A stretch of DNA of 64,000 nucleotides from Muricauda sp. SCSIO 65647 (GCF_021534965.1 NZ_CP091037.1:3479501-3543500), one strand, 5' to 3'. Shown: positions 45,811-54,472, numbered from the stretch's first letter. Notes: a model not told the origin generated them from the sequence alone. Made by a program: numbers and translations.

Positions 45811-46711
45811 TAAGAAAAACGGTTTTTTTGTCTTTGCTGAGCTCATATTCAATACCCATGGGAACGAAAACAGATTTAAGGGCAATTTCCAAATTATCAT
45901 GTACAAAGTTTCCGGTGAAATGACCTTGAATCATATCGGGCGTGAAATCAAACGAAATGTCATAGTACATGCCCAATTCTTTCATGACGATCAGAAGTTC
46001 CGTATTGGAAAATCGACTCATACCGCTCTGCCACGCTGGTCGGGTATCCTCATGTTTAAATGCCAACAAAATCTTTCCCTTTAATTGAACGACATCGCCA
46101 GCGTTTAAGTATGCTTCTTGCTGTTCAGGTTCATTTTCATAGCGTACCCGGCCTTCATAGCAATACAATTCAAATGATGAGGGCCTCGCCTTGACATTGA
46201 ATTCAGTACCAAGCACGTCAATGGTTCCAGATTCGGTGTTGACACTGAAGTCATCACCTTTGGTTACTTTAAAAAAGCCCTCTCCGTTCAGGTTGACCAC
46301 TTTATTTTCCATCCAAAAGAAGCGCTTATGGGATAATGTCGATTGTGCATTTAAATCTATTTCGGTGCCATCCGGTAAAGAAACCGTTATTTTTTCCCCC
46401 GTAGCGGTAGAGTAGGTCACTTTGCTGAAAAAGAGACCAAAAAGTACCAAGATTGAAGCCGCAATACCTACAGTATAGTATAATGGTCTTAACCGAATTA
46501 CGTTGACGGGTTTTTGATTTCCAATTTCCCTCCAAGTGCGTTCACGGAGTGCTTCTTTGTCAAAATCAGGCTTTTGAAAGGCCTTGAGGCCCATCGCCAA
46601 GCGTTGATATTCTTCATACTCAGATGATGCCTCGAACTCGGCACGCTCAGCTTCAGTCAACTCACCTGAGAGCCAACGGGCCATTATGGTATCATCTTTT
46701 TCCTCGAACAT
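45791..46711 (-). CDS. FecR-family anti-sigma factor
   Basis: 306 residues: a cytoplasmic N-terminal anti-sigma part, one membrane helix (YYTVGIAASILVLFGLFF), and a periplasmic FecR domain (YSTATGEKITVSLPDGTEIDLNAQSTL, then the KVVNLNGEGFF strand). The C-terminal part resembles an STN-like domain (LEIALKSVFVPMGIEYEL), which would contact the STN domain of the receptor. Standard middle gene of the sigma/FecR/TonB cassette. Confidence 0.93.
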   Translation of the reverse strand: MFEEKDDTIMARWLSGELTEAERAEFEASSEYEEYQRLAMGLKAFQKPDFDKEALRERTWREIGNQKPVNVIRLRPLYYTVGIAASILVLFGLFFSKVTYSTATGEKITVSLPDGTEIDLNAQSTLSHKRFFWMENKVVNLNGEGFFKVTKGDDFSVNTESGTIDVLGTEFNVKARPSSFELYCYEGRVRYENEPEQQEAYLNAGDVVQLKGKILLAFKHEDTRPAWQSGMSRFSNTELLIVMKELGMYYDISFDFTPDMIQGHFTGNFVHDNLEIALKSVFVPMGIEYELSKDKKTVFLNVSERQ

Positions 46712-46770
46712 AATTGTGTTACATATATCAAGGGAACAGGTTACTCTTTTTTTACCCTACCCCCATATCA

Positions 46771-47283
46771 TCAAATATTCTTCACGACCTTTCGCAATTT
46801 GACCAAGGCCTTGTGCATACGTTTTTCCACTGCCTTTTGGGACACTCCCAAAAACTCGGCAATTTCCTTATAAGTCATTTGGTCCATTCGGTTCAACAAA
46901 AAAACCTCCCGCTGCCCTTCAGGCAAATTTGCTATGGCATTTTGCAATCGCTCCAGAAACTCTTTTTCCTCCAATTGAAATTCAGGAGTTTCGGTATTGG
47001 AGTTTTTCTGGGGCCTTTTGGCATACTTCAACATCACTTTTTGGTGGTCTACTTGATTGTAAAATGCATTTTTGGCCACTTTAAAAAGAAAACCCCTGGC
47101 TTTTTCAAATAAAATCTTTTTGCAGTTCTTCCACAATTTAATGAATGCGTCCTGTACCAAATCCTCAGCCTGCTGTAAGTCACCGCACTGATAGTAAAGG
47201 TAATTGCGAAGAGACTCTGAGTTCAAATCGAACAGCTCATTAAAAACCTTTTTGTCACAAACAGACTTTTCGCTTTGGCTCAT
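46771..47283 (-). CDS. ECF RNA polymerase sigma factor
   Basis: 170 residues with sigma-70 regions 2 (FDLNSESLRNYLYYQCGDLQQAEDLVQDAFIKLW) and 4 (LPEGQREVFLLNRMDQMTYKEIAEFLGVSQKAVEKRMHKAL). FecI-type extracytoplasmic-function factor controlled by the neighbouring FecR protein; it probably drives the receptor operon when substrate is sensed. The start overlaps the longest reading frame of the divergent gene, whose real start is at 47362. Confidence 0.95.
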   Translation of the reverse strand: MSQSEKSVCDKKVFNELFDLNSESLRNYLYYQCGDLQQAEDLVQDAFIKLWKNCKKILFEKARGFLFKVAKNAFYNQVDHQKVMLKYAKRPQKNSNTETPEFQLEEKEFLERLQNAIANLPEGQREVFLLNRMDQMTYKEIAEFLGVSQKAVEKRMHKALVKLRKVVKNI

Positions 47284-47361
47284 GAAAAGATTTTTTTGCT
47301 AAGGGGGTGGGGTGAATTCAAAGTATCCTGTTCTACTATCAAAACTAAAAAAATCTTGGTT

Positions 47362-48939
47362 ATGAATGTCCCAAAGCAATTTAAGTTCATCCTTGTTGGG
47401 TTAAGTCTATTGGCGCTGGTTTCCATTTTGTACAAAACAAATTTGTTGTCTAAACATGAAAATTCCTTTAAGGCCGATGAAAGCTACCACATTACCTATC
47501 GGTATTTTTTTAAGACCGATACGGGAAGCACCTTTATTAAAGCCTATCTTCCTAAAAACAATGTCAGACAACAAATTAAGGGGCAAAAGAACATAATGCC
47601 CAAGCATGTACGGTTTACAACGTTGGCCGAGGGGCCGAACCTAAGGGGCAACTGGTTGACCAAAGTTGAAAACACGTATGAAAGTGTCAGTTATTCCTTT
47701 TTGTTCAAGGGCAAGGGTCAAATTTTTGGATTGCCCGAAAACTTCAAACCCTATACGAGCGGAATGGAATATTATTTGATGGCCACCAAAAATATTCAGG
47801 CTGCTGCGCCCCGAATTAAGCGACTGGCAAGAAATTTGAAAAAGGGCACCGCTTCAGACAGGGAAACGATTCAGGCATTGTTCGATTATGTTCACCATAT
47901 TCCCTCTGCACCTATCATTACACTTACCGATGCCCTGAGTGCTTTAGAACGCAATGAGGCCTCCTGCAATGGCAAAAGTCGTTTACTGGTAGCTTTGGCC
48001 AGAAGTTTGGGATATCCGGCCCGTATAAAAGGGGGTATCATCTTAAAAGAATCGAATAAGCGCACTTCACATGCATGGACGGAGCTTTTCATCAATGGTG
48101 TTTGGGTGCCTTTTGATGCCTTGAACGGACATTTTGCCTACTTGCCCGCCAATTACCTGGAACTGTACGAAGGTGATGCTTTTTTGGTTACCCACAGCCC
48201 AGGAATCCAGTTTGATTATTCCTACGAAATCAATAGACAGGAATCATTGTCAATGCTTAACGAAGAAGCTGAGGAGGTGAAAAAAGTCACAACTTTTTCG
48301 TTGTGGGGTTTGGTCAAAAATAAATCCATTTCAAAAAAGAACCTGTTTTTATTGCTGATGCTTCCATTGGGCGGGTTGATCGTTGCCATATTACGAAATA
48401 TTGTGGGCATACGCACTTTTGGGGTGTTCTTGCCCGTTCTAATTGCCTTTTCCGTATTCGAGACCGGTTTTATGACAGGGATGGCGCTCTTTCTGTTCTT
48501 GATTTTGTTCGTTGGGCTGATTACCCGCCCCTTTGACAACTTGGGTTTATTGCATACACCAAAATTGGTCATTTCATTGACCTTGATGGTCTTGGTGATG
48601 GCGCTGGGGAATTATTTGGGAACTTCATTTGGGGTCGCGTGGTTGAGTTCGTTGACGCTTTTCCCGACCATCATCTTGACCATATCGGCAGAACGGTTTT
48701 CAAAGCTGATCGTCGAAGACGGATTTCAAAAGGCTACCGGCACTTTACTGCAGACATTGGTAGCGGTCAGTGTTTGCTTTTTGCTCTTTTCGATAAAGGG
48801 ATTGGACATTATTTTGATTCTATTCCCTGAACTTTTGCTGTTGGTTATCGCCGCTTGCATGCTATTGGGTCGATATGTGGGCCTCAGATGGACCGAACTT
48901 TTCAGATTTCAACCCTTGTTGAACCCCAAATTTGCCTAG
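47362..48939 (+). CDS. Transglutaminase-like/7TM membrane protein (UUP1-like)
   Basis: 525 residues from ATG 47362. One N-terminal membrane helix, an extracytoplasmic transglutaminase-like domain (residues 140-270), then about seven membrane helices (330-525). The Cys-His-Asp triad is present: NEASCNGKS (Cys202), SHAW (His237) and FDALNG (Asp252), so it is probably active although the family is often described as inactive. Members pair with a RimK-like ATP-grasp ligase, encoded immediately downstream (2 bp gap). The pair is predicted to modify or cross-link peptides or amides at the membrane. Confidence 0.85.
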   Translation: MNVPKQFKFILVGLSLLALVSILYKTNLLSKHENSFKADESYHITYRYFFKTDTGSTFIKAYLPKNNVRQQIKGQKNIMPKHVRFTTLAEGPNLRGNWLTKVENTYESVSYSFLFKGKGQIFGLPENFKPYTSGMEYYLMATKNIQAAAPRIKRLARNLKKGTASDRETIQALFDYVHHIPSAPIITLTDALSALERNEASCNGKSRLLVALARSLGYPARIKGGIILKESNKRTSHAWTELFINGVWVPFDALNGHFAYLPANYLELYEGDAFLVTHSPGIQFDYSYEINRQESLSMLNEEAEEVKKVTTFSLWGLVKNKSISKKNLFLLLMLPLGGLIVAILRNIVGIRTFGVFLPVLIAFSVFETGFMTGMALFLFLILFVGLITRPFDNLGLLHTPKLVISLTLMVLVMALGNYLGTSFGVAWLSSLTLFPTIILTISAERFSKLIVEDGFQKATGTLLQTLVAVSVCFLLFSIKGLDIILILFPELLLLVIAACMLLGRYVGLRWTELFRFQPLLNPKFA

Positions 48940-48941
48940 AG

Positions 48942-49817
48942 ATGTTAAAGAAGATATTCCAAATCAACAATCCCAAAGGGGTGATTGGCCTCAATCGTCG
49001 CAATATTGAGTTTATCTACCCCCATAACGAACGCAAACACTACACTTTGGCCGATGACAAGGTGAAGACCAAAATGATATTGCATGAAAATAACATTGCT
49101 TGCGCCCATACCTATGCCGTCATTGAACGAATCAGCCAAATCAAGACCAAATGGGAAGGCCTGCAAGGCCATGAAGCTCTGGTTATCAAGCCTGCTAAGG
49201 GCTGTGGTGGTGGCGGTATCAAGATTTTGAAAAAAAATGAGAACGGCCAATGGCAGAGCAGCGGGAAAAGCATGACCGACGCCCAGATTTTTCAACACAT
49301 CACAAGTATTATTTCTGGCCTGTTTTCGATGGCCTCCAATGATGTGTGCTTGATTGAGGAATGTATTGTGCCACATCCTTTTTTTGCTGAGATCTATGAT
49401 GAGGGCGTACCTGATTTTCGGATCATCACTTTAAAAGAAAGGCCCTTGATGGCCATGTTGCGCATGCCGACCTCAAAGTCTGATGGCAAGGCCAACCTAC
49501 ACCAAAAAGGAGTTGGCATCGGGGTCGATATGAAAAAGGGCACCCTGACACAGGTGTACGATGGCAGAACCTATTCAAATCACCATCCTGATAATGAAAA
49601 TAGGGTAAATGGCATGAAAATACCCTTTTGGTTCACCATGCTGCAACTCGCCAAAAAAACGGCCCAAGCCTTTCCCTTAGAGTACCTGGGTATTGATTTG
49701 GTCATCGATAGGGCCAAAGGGCCGCAAATCATGGAGGTCAATGTGCGCCCGGGCTTGGGCATTCAACTTGTCAATAAATGTGGCTTACAGTCCACCTTAC
49801 AACAAAATCCTTTTTAA
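48942..49817 (+). CDS. RimK-like ATP-grasp ligase (alpha-L-glutamate ligase-like)
   Basis: 291 residues from ATG 48942, chosen over the longer frame at 48855 because it sits 2 bp after the upstream stop and starts MLKKIFQINNPKGVIGLNRRN. ATP-grasp features: ALVIKPAKGCGGGGIKIL, DVCLIEECIVPHPFF, YDEGVPDFRIIT and the Mg-binding end LEYLGIDLVIDRAKGPQIMEVNVRPG. Forms amide bonds between a carboxylate and an amine; the acceptor is unknown. Middle gene of the transglutaminase-7TM / ligase / barrel operon. Confidence 0.9.
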   Translation: MLKKIFQINNPKGVIGLNRRNIEFIYPHNERKHYTLADDKVKTKMILHENNIACAHTYAVIERISQIKTKWEGLQGHEALVIKPAKGCGGGGIKILKKNENGQWQSSGKSMTDAQIFQHITSIISGLFSMASNDVCLIEECIVPHPFFAEIYDEGVPDFRIITLKERPLMAMLRMPTSKSDGKANLHQKGVGIGVDMKKGTLTQVYDGRTYSNHHPDNENRVNGMKIPFWFTMLQLAKKTAQAFPLEYLGIDLVIDRAKGPQIMEVNVRPGLGIQLVNKCGLQSTLQQNPF

Positions 49818-49826
49818 AAAATACTC

Positions 49827-50945
49827 ATGAGAAATAGACTTTTTACCATCTTGATTTTGATAAGTGCATTGTGCCATTCACAAGAACGGCACCGATTTGA
49901 AGCAGGCAGTCAAACCGGATACGAATACAATTATTTCAAGAGCCCTGAGCAATTGGTGGTCGATGGTTCGCTTTTGAATGAAAACGATTTGATCGCCAGT
50001 AGCGGTTACCTTGATGTGTTCGCTGATTACGATTATCGCTATAAGTGGAAAGGCCACCGTCTTCGTGCGTCGGTATCGCCTTACGCACGTTTGTTTCAAG
50101 AAAATAGATCGGACAGTTATTGGAGCTTAAATGCGACCCTGAAATATGATTACAAGCTTTCTAAAAAAACCAAGTTTTTGGCCGAGATCAATTTTCAGCG
50201 TATGAACCGTGAAGGATTGGATGGCGCACAGGACATATTGGTGAATCCATTGGGCTACACCAATTATGGAGGGGCAGTGGGCTTGTCATTTGTGCCCATT
50301 CAAAAGAACAAAACCACCATTGAGGGCTTTTATAATTTTAAGAATTTTGACGCTTATGGGGTGCGCGACCTTCAATTTAATGAATTTGGATTACGGTTGG
50401 CCACCAAACAAAAATTTCGCCCCGGGCGTTATGAACATGCCTTTGGCTTTTCAGCATACTACAAAAAGCGATTGTACGATACCTTCAATGCCGAAGACAC
50501 CCTCCAAAATGGGCAGCGTGATTGGGACTATGCCAAAGTAACGGCCTTTTACGAATTGCCCGTGGGCAACAATTTCGAGCTTGAACCACAATTGACGTAT
50601 TATGGGCGCTTTGACCGACTCGAAAATCGCTCTGGTTTCAATCAATATGGCCCGGGACTGCGTTTGCGGTTTGATAATGACAAGACCAAGATCAGTGCAG
50701 CTGCCAAGTATTTGGTACGGGACTATGATGTTCTCTCTGCGCCTGGTTCAAATGGAGAAAATCTACGATACCGGTATATGGACGTATCCTTGAAGTTTGA
50801 ACACCAGTTGCCCATCAAGGGATTGTTCTTTACAGGAATAGCTTATAGTCGTTTTAGGGAAACCAATACGGTTGACCTGTCTTCACGATCATTCCGCGGT
50901 TATGCAAACCAATATGCGGGAATAGGGCTATTATGGCGATTGTGA
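49827..50945 (+). CDS. Outer-membrane beta-barrel protein
   Basis: 372 residues with signal peptide (cleavage near CHSQ). Body of alternating aromatic-ended strands (SGYLDVFADYDYRYKW, LRASVSPYARLF, WSLNATLKYDYKL, FFTGIAYSRFRE) ending YAGIGLLWRL, the C-terminal Phe/Leu pattern of barrels. Starts 9 bp after the ATP-grasp ligase. Probably exposes or exports the product of the two upstream enzymes (inference from context). Confidence 0.8.
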   Translation: MRNRLFTILILISALCHSQERHRFEAGSQTGYEYNYFKSPEQLVVDGSLLNENDLIASSGYLDVFADYDYRYKWKGHRLRASVSPYARLFQENRSDSYWSLNATLKYDYKLSKKTKFLAEINFQRMNREGLDGAQDILVNPLGYTNYGGAVGLSFVPIQKNKTTIEGFYNFKNFDAYGVRDLQFNEFGLRLATKQKFRPGRYEHAFGFSAYYKKRLYDTFNAEDTLQNGQRDWDYAKVTAFYELPVGNNFELEPQLTYYGRFDRLENRSGFNQYGPGLRLRFDNDKTKISAAAKYLVRDYDVLSAPGSNGENLRYRYMDVSLKFEHQLPIKGLFFTGIAYSRFRETNTVDLSSRSFRGYANQYAGIGLLWRL

Positions 50946-51028
50946 AAGGTTTGCAATGGTCAATATTGCCAAAGCAAGCATAGCTGCACATAAATTTGAG
51001 GTTTTATGCAAATAAGCGTATTTACACC

Positions 51029-51173
51029 ATAATGTACCGCGCTCGCCTGAATGAAATGAATGCATTCATTTCGGGCAGGTTATGCCTGCCCTGAGAGGAG
51101 CTGAAGGATAGAAGGGGAGGGTAATGCCTGCCTGCATACCAAAGGTATGTAAACCGGCAGGTGTGTGGAATGG
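51029..51173 (+). repeat. Dispersed intergenic repeat, copy 1
   Basis: Begins ATAATGTACCGCG and ends GTGTGTGGAATGG, as do the copies at 54327 and 59605. The middle differs and holds a 20-bp perfect palindrome GAAATGAATGCATTCATTTC (51053-51072) and a hairpin GCATACC-AAA-GGTATG inside a CCTGC...GGCAGG stem. It fills the gap before the cold-shock gene; no ORF. Confidence 0.65.
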
Positions 51174-51257
51174 TTAGTTTTTTAAGGGAATTGAAATAAA
51201 TCACTGAATATCCAATAATTAGCCTCACCTTTGCACCTTAATATTTAAAGACGTAAA

Positions 51258-51449
51258 ATGAGTAAAGGAACAGTAAAGTTCTTCAACAGCACCAAAGGAT
51301 TTGGCTTTATCAATGAAGAAGGTGTTGAAAAAGAACATTTTGTGCATGTTTCTGGATTAATCGACGAAATTCGCGAAGGTGACCAAGTTGAGTTTGATTT
51401 AGAGCAGGGAAAAAAGGGAATGAATGCAGTAAACGTAAAGGTCATCTAA
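51258..51449 (+). CDS. Cold-shock-domain protein (CspA-like)
   Basis: 63 residues, one cold-shock domain: RNP1 KGFGFI (residues 14-19) and RNP2 HFVHVSGL. Single-stranded nucleic acid binding and RNA chaperone. The gene has a CACCTTTG box (one mismatch from TAnnTTTG) at 51226-51233 and its own terminator. A second, longer CSD gene follows at 51558. Confidence 0.95.
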   Translation: MSKGTVKFFNSTKGFGFINEEGVEKEHFVHVSGLIDEIREGDQVEFDLEQGKKGMNAVNVKVI

Positions 51450-51469
51450 CTTCATACTATCAATTTTTC

Positions 51470-51498
51470 AAGCCCGTCAGATTTTGATGGGCTTTTTT
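51470..51498 (+). terminator. Rho-independent terminator
   Basis: Stem AGCCCGTCA with TGATGGGCT (one G-T pair, loop GATTT) followed by six T, 21 bp after the cold-shock gene. Confidence 0.9.
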
Positions 51499-51557
51499 AT
51501 TTCCAAAAACCCCAAGTTGGAAAATAAATAAACTACCTTACCAGCATAAACCAATAA

Positions 51558-52007
51558 ATGGCAAAGTCACAACAAACCTTTAGCAAAAGAGAAAAGGAAA
51601 AGAAAAGGCAGAAAAAGCGAGAAGAAAAACTAAAGAAAAAAGAGGCAAGAAAAGCAGAAGCCAAAGAAGGTGATGGGGGCATACCCTTTGCCTATGTTGA
51701 TAAATTTGGCAACCTTACCGATGCTCCTCCCGAACCATCAGATAAAGATGAAATAGATGCTTCTGAAATCGTTTTGGGCATTCCCCAAAAAGTTGAAGAA
51801 GAATTTGACCCTATACGCAATGGCAAAGTGGCGTTCTTTGACCACTCAAAAGGGTTTGGTTTTATTATGGATATTGAAACCCAAGAAAAACACTTTGTGC
51901 ACGTGTCTGGTCTTAATGATGAAATCAATGAGAATGACAAAGTCACTTTTGAACTTGAAAAAGGTCAAAAAGGCATGAATGCTGTTCGTGTGAATCTTCA
52001 GAAATAA
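51558..52007 (+). CDS. Cold-shock-domain protein with basic N-terminal extension
   Basis: 149 residues. Residues 1-45 are a run of Lys/Glu/Arg (KREKEKKRQKKREEKLKKKE) that should form a charged helix, then an acidic linker, then a cold-shock domain (85-147) with KGFGFI and HFVHVSGL. The extension could add RNA binding or a partner site. Such two-part CSD proteins occur in Bacteroidota; role in RNA metabolism inferred. Separated from the upstream CSD gene by its terminator. Confidence 0.88.
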   Translation: MAKSQQTFSKREKEKKRQKKREEKLKKKEARKAEAKEGDGGIPFAYVDKFGNLTDAPPEPSDKDEIDASEIVLGIPQKVEEEFDPIRNGKVAFFDHSKGFGFIMDIETQEKHFVHVSGLNDEINENDKVTFELEKGQKGMNAVRVNLQK

Positions 52008-52219
52008 CTTTTCATTGTTTTGTAAGGTTTTTGATTTTAAAAGCGATAACCGAAGCAATTTTGTATAATGACTGATCATGATTGCATTCTAAATGTATCA
52101 TGACCATTGACTGCATTTTTCTGTGTTCTCGATTGAAATAAGACCAAAAAATACCCAGACATGGGGATATCTCTGTAACCGAATTTCGTTTAAAATTGGA
52201 AATGAATTAAAACGGAACT

Positions 52220-52621
52220 ATGGAAGCAAAGGGAATAACCCAGGTACTGGTTTTTTTGTTTTTTGTAATTAATTGCTACCAAGGTCAAGCACAGACTAGA
52301 GAGATATGTCACCCAGGCACGGTCCCATCAGGATGGGTAGTAATCGATACCGAGACCTGTAATGGAAACGATTGCTGTGGAGCCAAGGGAAAATATGAGG
52401 TTGGGCGCAAAATGATCATTCAAAAAATTGCAAATGAACCCATAGGAACACAAGTTGTCATTTGTCCGGGTGAGACCATTAGAAATAGCTACCCGCTTCC
52501 AAGCGGTTGGGTAAAGGTGGACGTACTGCGATTTAAGAAAGAGTGCTGTGGTTTCACATTGGGGCTTAAAGACAACCCAAGAGTAGGCTTACAAAAATGG
52601 GTGATAGAACGGATTGATTGA
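52220..52621 (+). CDS. Small secreted protein with two Cys-repeat units
   Basis: 133 residues with signal peptide (cleavage near GQAQT, residue 25). The mature part contains the same unit twice: C-x-P-G...P-S-G-W-V-x-x-D-x-x-x-C-x-x-x-x-C-C-G at residues 30-53 and C-P-G...L-P-S-G-W-V-K-V-D...C-C-G at 82-111, indicating an internal duplication stabilised by disulfides. Family unknown. It is the last ordinary gene before the recombinase remnant. Confidence 0.72.
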   Translation: MEAKGITQVLVFLFFVINCYQGQAQTREICHPGTVPSGWVVIDTETCNGNDCCGAKGKYEVGRKMIIQKIANEPIGTQVVICPGETIRNSYPLPSGWVKVDVLRFKKECCGFTLGLKDNPRVGLQKWVIERID

Positions 52622-52667
52622 TTTTTTTTTGGTCATTAAAGGTTGATCTTATCATTCTCTTCTAAAA

Positions 52668-52988
52668 CAGTCAATTGCTGGCGACGAACTGCGGACAATC
52701 AAAAGATATCTGAGTTCTAGGGATGACAGTTTACCTTGGCTGTTTGTCAATGAAAGAGGACTTTCGTTGACTAGGCAGGCTGTGAATTATATAGTCAATA
52801 GAGTAGGGGAGAAAACCAATATACCAAATTTGCATCCTCATACTTTGAGACATTCCTGTTGTTTTTATTTGGCCAATAGGGGATATGACCTCCGATTGAT
52901 TCAGGATTATCTGGGACACCGGGATCCAAAGCATACTGCTCACTATACTAGGGTAGCCAGCAAACGTTTTGAAAAACTTTGGGAGTAG
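52668..52988 (+). pseudogene. Truncated tyrosine recombinase (integrase), C-terminal part
   Basis: The frame is open from 52647 and encodes only the end of a phage/transposon-type integrase: ...AGDELRTIKRYLSS, PWLFVNERGLSLTRQAV, HPHTLRHSC (HxxR box), YLGHRDPKHT (H box) and HYTRVASKRF with the catalytic Tyr. The N-terminal core-binding half and the first catalytic Arg are missing, so it cannot be active alone. It sits at the left edge of the AT-rich defence region and is probably the remnant of the element that delivered it. Confidence 0.85.
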
Positions 52989-53036
52989 CAATACAATTGA
53001 TAAAGTTTATTTAGTGTAATAAAAAATTTAATATAC

Positions 53037-53067
53037 TTGCTTTATATTTAAGTTTTACTTAAATTTG
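53037..53067 (+). promoter_or_regulatory. Bacteroidota-type promoter of the 53090 gene
   Basis: TTG at 53037-53039, a 20-bp spacer and TAAATTTG at 53060-53067, an exact TAnnTTTG box. Predicted start of transcription is about 15 bp before the ATG at 53090. Confidence 0.75.
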
Positions 53068-53089
53068 TATATTATATACTGTTTTTGAC

Positions 53090-53659
53090 ATGAATTTATT
53101 AAGCTTTATAGGTAAAATTTTTGAAAGGGCGTTCGAGCCGAGATTAACTCCCGTTTCAAAAAATGATATTGGTTGGGTCTCCTCTTCACCAGTGGGTTAT
53201 TCACAGTTCGTTGAATCAAAAAACTCTGATTTTTTTGGCATTTCTCATTCTCTTAGAAATTTATTCATTCGTAAGACTCGTGAGGAAATAGAATATGAAA
53301 GACGTCGAAAAATGTTTGAGGCCAAAGTAATTAATGCTTTGGAAGCTTATTGTATGTATGATATTCATGATATCGACCTTTCTGTTATGTCTGACAGGGA
53401 GTTAATGAACATCCTTGCACATGTCTCTAATAATAATAATGACTATTATAGCCTAGTCCAGGATTATCATGCCTTGAATAGGAGTTCAAGACTATTGAAT
53501 GCCATTAACAGAAGTATAAAACATCTGTTAAACAATTCAAAGAAGTTTTTTAGGAACCTTAAACGAATCTTTCATCGACATCATAGTTTCCATTTTAAAA
53601 ATTTAGACGATTACCACTCATACAGCCTAGTTAACATAGAAGCGTTAGCTAGGGCTTAG
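53090..53659 (+). CDS. Protein of unknown function in defence region
   Basis: 189 residues, AT-rich gene with an exact promoter box upstream. No signal peptide; a short hydrophobic N-terminus (MNLLSFIGKIF), then a charged helical middle (TREEIEYERRRKMFEAKVI) and a basic, His-rich C-terminus (FRNLKRIFHRHHSFHFKN). No domain recognised. It precedes a small protein and an XRE regulator, which together could form an operon; a toxin or effector is possible but nothing in the sequence shows it. Confidence 0.6.
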   Translation: MNLLSFIGKIFERAFEPRLTPVSKNDIGWVSSSPVGYSQFVESKNSDFFGISHSLRNLFIRKTREEIEYERRRKMFEAKVINALEAYCMYDIHDIDLSVMSDRELMNILAHVSNNNNDYYSLVQDYHALNRSSRLLNAINRSIKHLLNNSKKFFRNLKRIFHRHHSFHFKNLDDYHSYSLVNIEALARA

Positions 53660-53708
53660 CAAGTTATTAAGCTCTAGTATTTATTAATTCTCAAAATATT
53701 AGAGTACA

Positions 53709-53906
53709 ATGAAAAAAAATAATTTAATTGAAAAAATAGACGAAGCATTAGCTTCTAAAAATACCTCAGAATCTGACAAGCAATTACTAAATGAGATTAG
53801 GCAAGAGTTAATAAATGCAAGCAGCAAAGAAGAAATCATTGCAGTTGTGTTTAAACTTATTGAACTATTTGGAATCTTTATTAGCAGTACGATGGGGTCA
53901 GGATAA
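53709..53906 (+). CDS. Small helical protein
   Basis: 65 residues, almost entirely helical (NLIEKIDEALASKNT, ASSKEEIIAVVFKLIELF), with a weakly hydrophobic C-terminus. It ends 7 bp before the XRE regulator start, so the two are probably translated together. Function unknown; could be a partner of the regulator. Confidence 0.55.
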   Translation: MKKNNLIEKIDEALASKNTSESDKQLLNEIRQELINASSKEEIIAVVFKLIELFGIFISSTMGSG

Positions 53907-53913
53907 TATATTT

Positions 53914-54240
53914 ATGGAAATAGGGAAAGTGATTAACGTTTTGATTAAAAAAAAGGGATTAACTCAGGCTGAAGTTGCAAATAAAATTGGAAAAAGCACT
54001 ACCGCTTTATCTCAAATAATAAACGGTGCCTATAATCCCAACCCGGACACTTTAGATAAAATATGCAAGGTATTAGGCGTCCCACAACCTATATTATACT
54101 TTCTTACAATTTCTGAGGATGATATACCAGCTGAAAAAATTGAGCTTTATAGAATGCTGGCGCCGTCTATCAAAGATTTCCTTTTGAGGATTTTTGGAGA
54201 AGAAAAAAATGAATTATTCAACCAAGTTGAATTGAACTGA
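53914..54240 (+). CDS. XRE-family helix-turn-helix regulator
   Basis: 108 residues from ATG 53914 (the longer frame at 53815 overlaps the small protein and lacks HTH character there). HTH: KKGLTQAEVANKIGKSTTALSQIINGAYNPNPDTLDKICKVLGV (residues 12-55). C-terminal helical tail may dimerise. Likely represses its own operon with the small protein; a role in controlling the neighbouring defence genes is inference. Repeat copy 2 follows. Confidence 0.88.
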   Translation: MEIGKVINVLIKKKGLTQAEVANKIGKSTTALSQIINGAYNPNPDTLDKICKVLGVPQPILYFLTISEDDIPAEKIELYRMLAPSIKDFLLRIFGEEKNELFNQVELN

Positions 54241-54326
54241 TTTATTGTCAGCTGGACGTCGAAAGGGTTGCATAGGTTTTGTATCCCAAGTATTGCGCAG
54301 TTTTGCCCATATAAGCATTTGTACTA

Positions 54327-54472
54327 TAATGTACCGCGTTATGTAACTTGAGCTTTGGTAAAAGCGAAAGTTGTGACCATCTTCAATAATTTTTTTCTTT
54401 CTGAAATGTAGGTAATGGAATACTCTTTTTGCCAAGAGGGTAGAGGAGTGGAGCAAAATGTGTGTGGAATGG
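54327..54472 (+). repeat. Dispersed intergenic repeat, copy 2
   Basis: Begins ATAATGTACCGCGTTATG, followed by TAACTTGAGCTTTGGTAAAA, and ends GTGTGTGGAATGG. The first ~55 bp are nearly identical to copy 3 (59605). It occupies the gap between the XRE gene and the Qat-like operon (54241-54625); no ORF. Confidence 0.7.

Noticed and set aside
47275-47361. Upstream extension of the transglutaminase-7TM gene
   Set aside because: It overlaps the divergent sigma-factor start and lacks signal-peptide character; ATG 47362 gives the proper membrane start.
51226-51233. Complete promoter for the cold-shock gene
   Set aside because: The CACCTTTG box is plausible but no TTG lies 17-23 bp upstream, so I mention it only in the gene entry.
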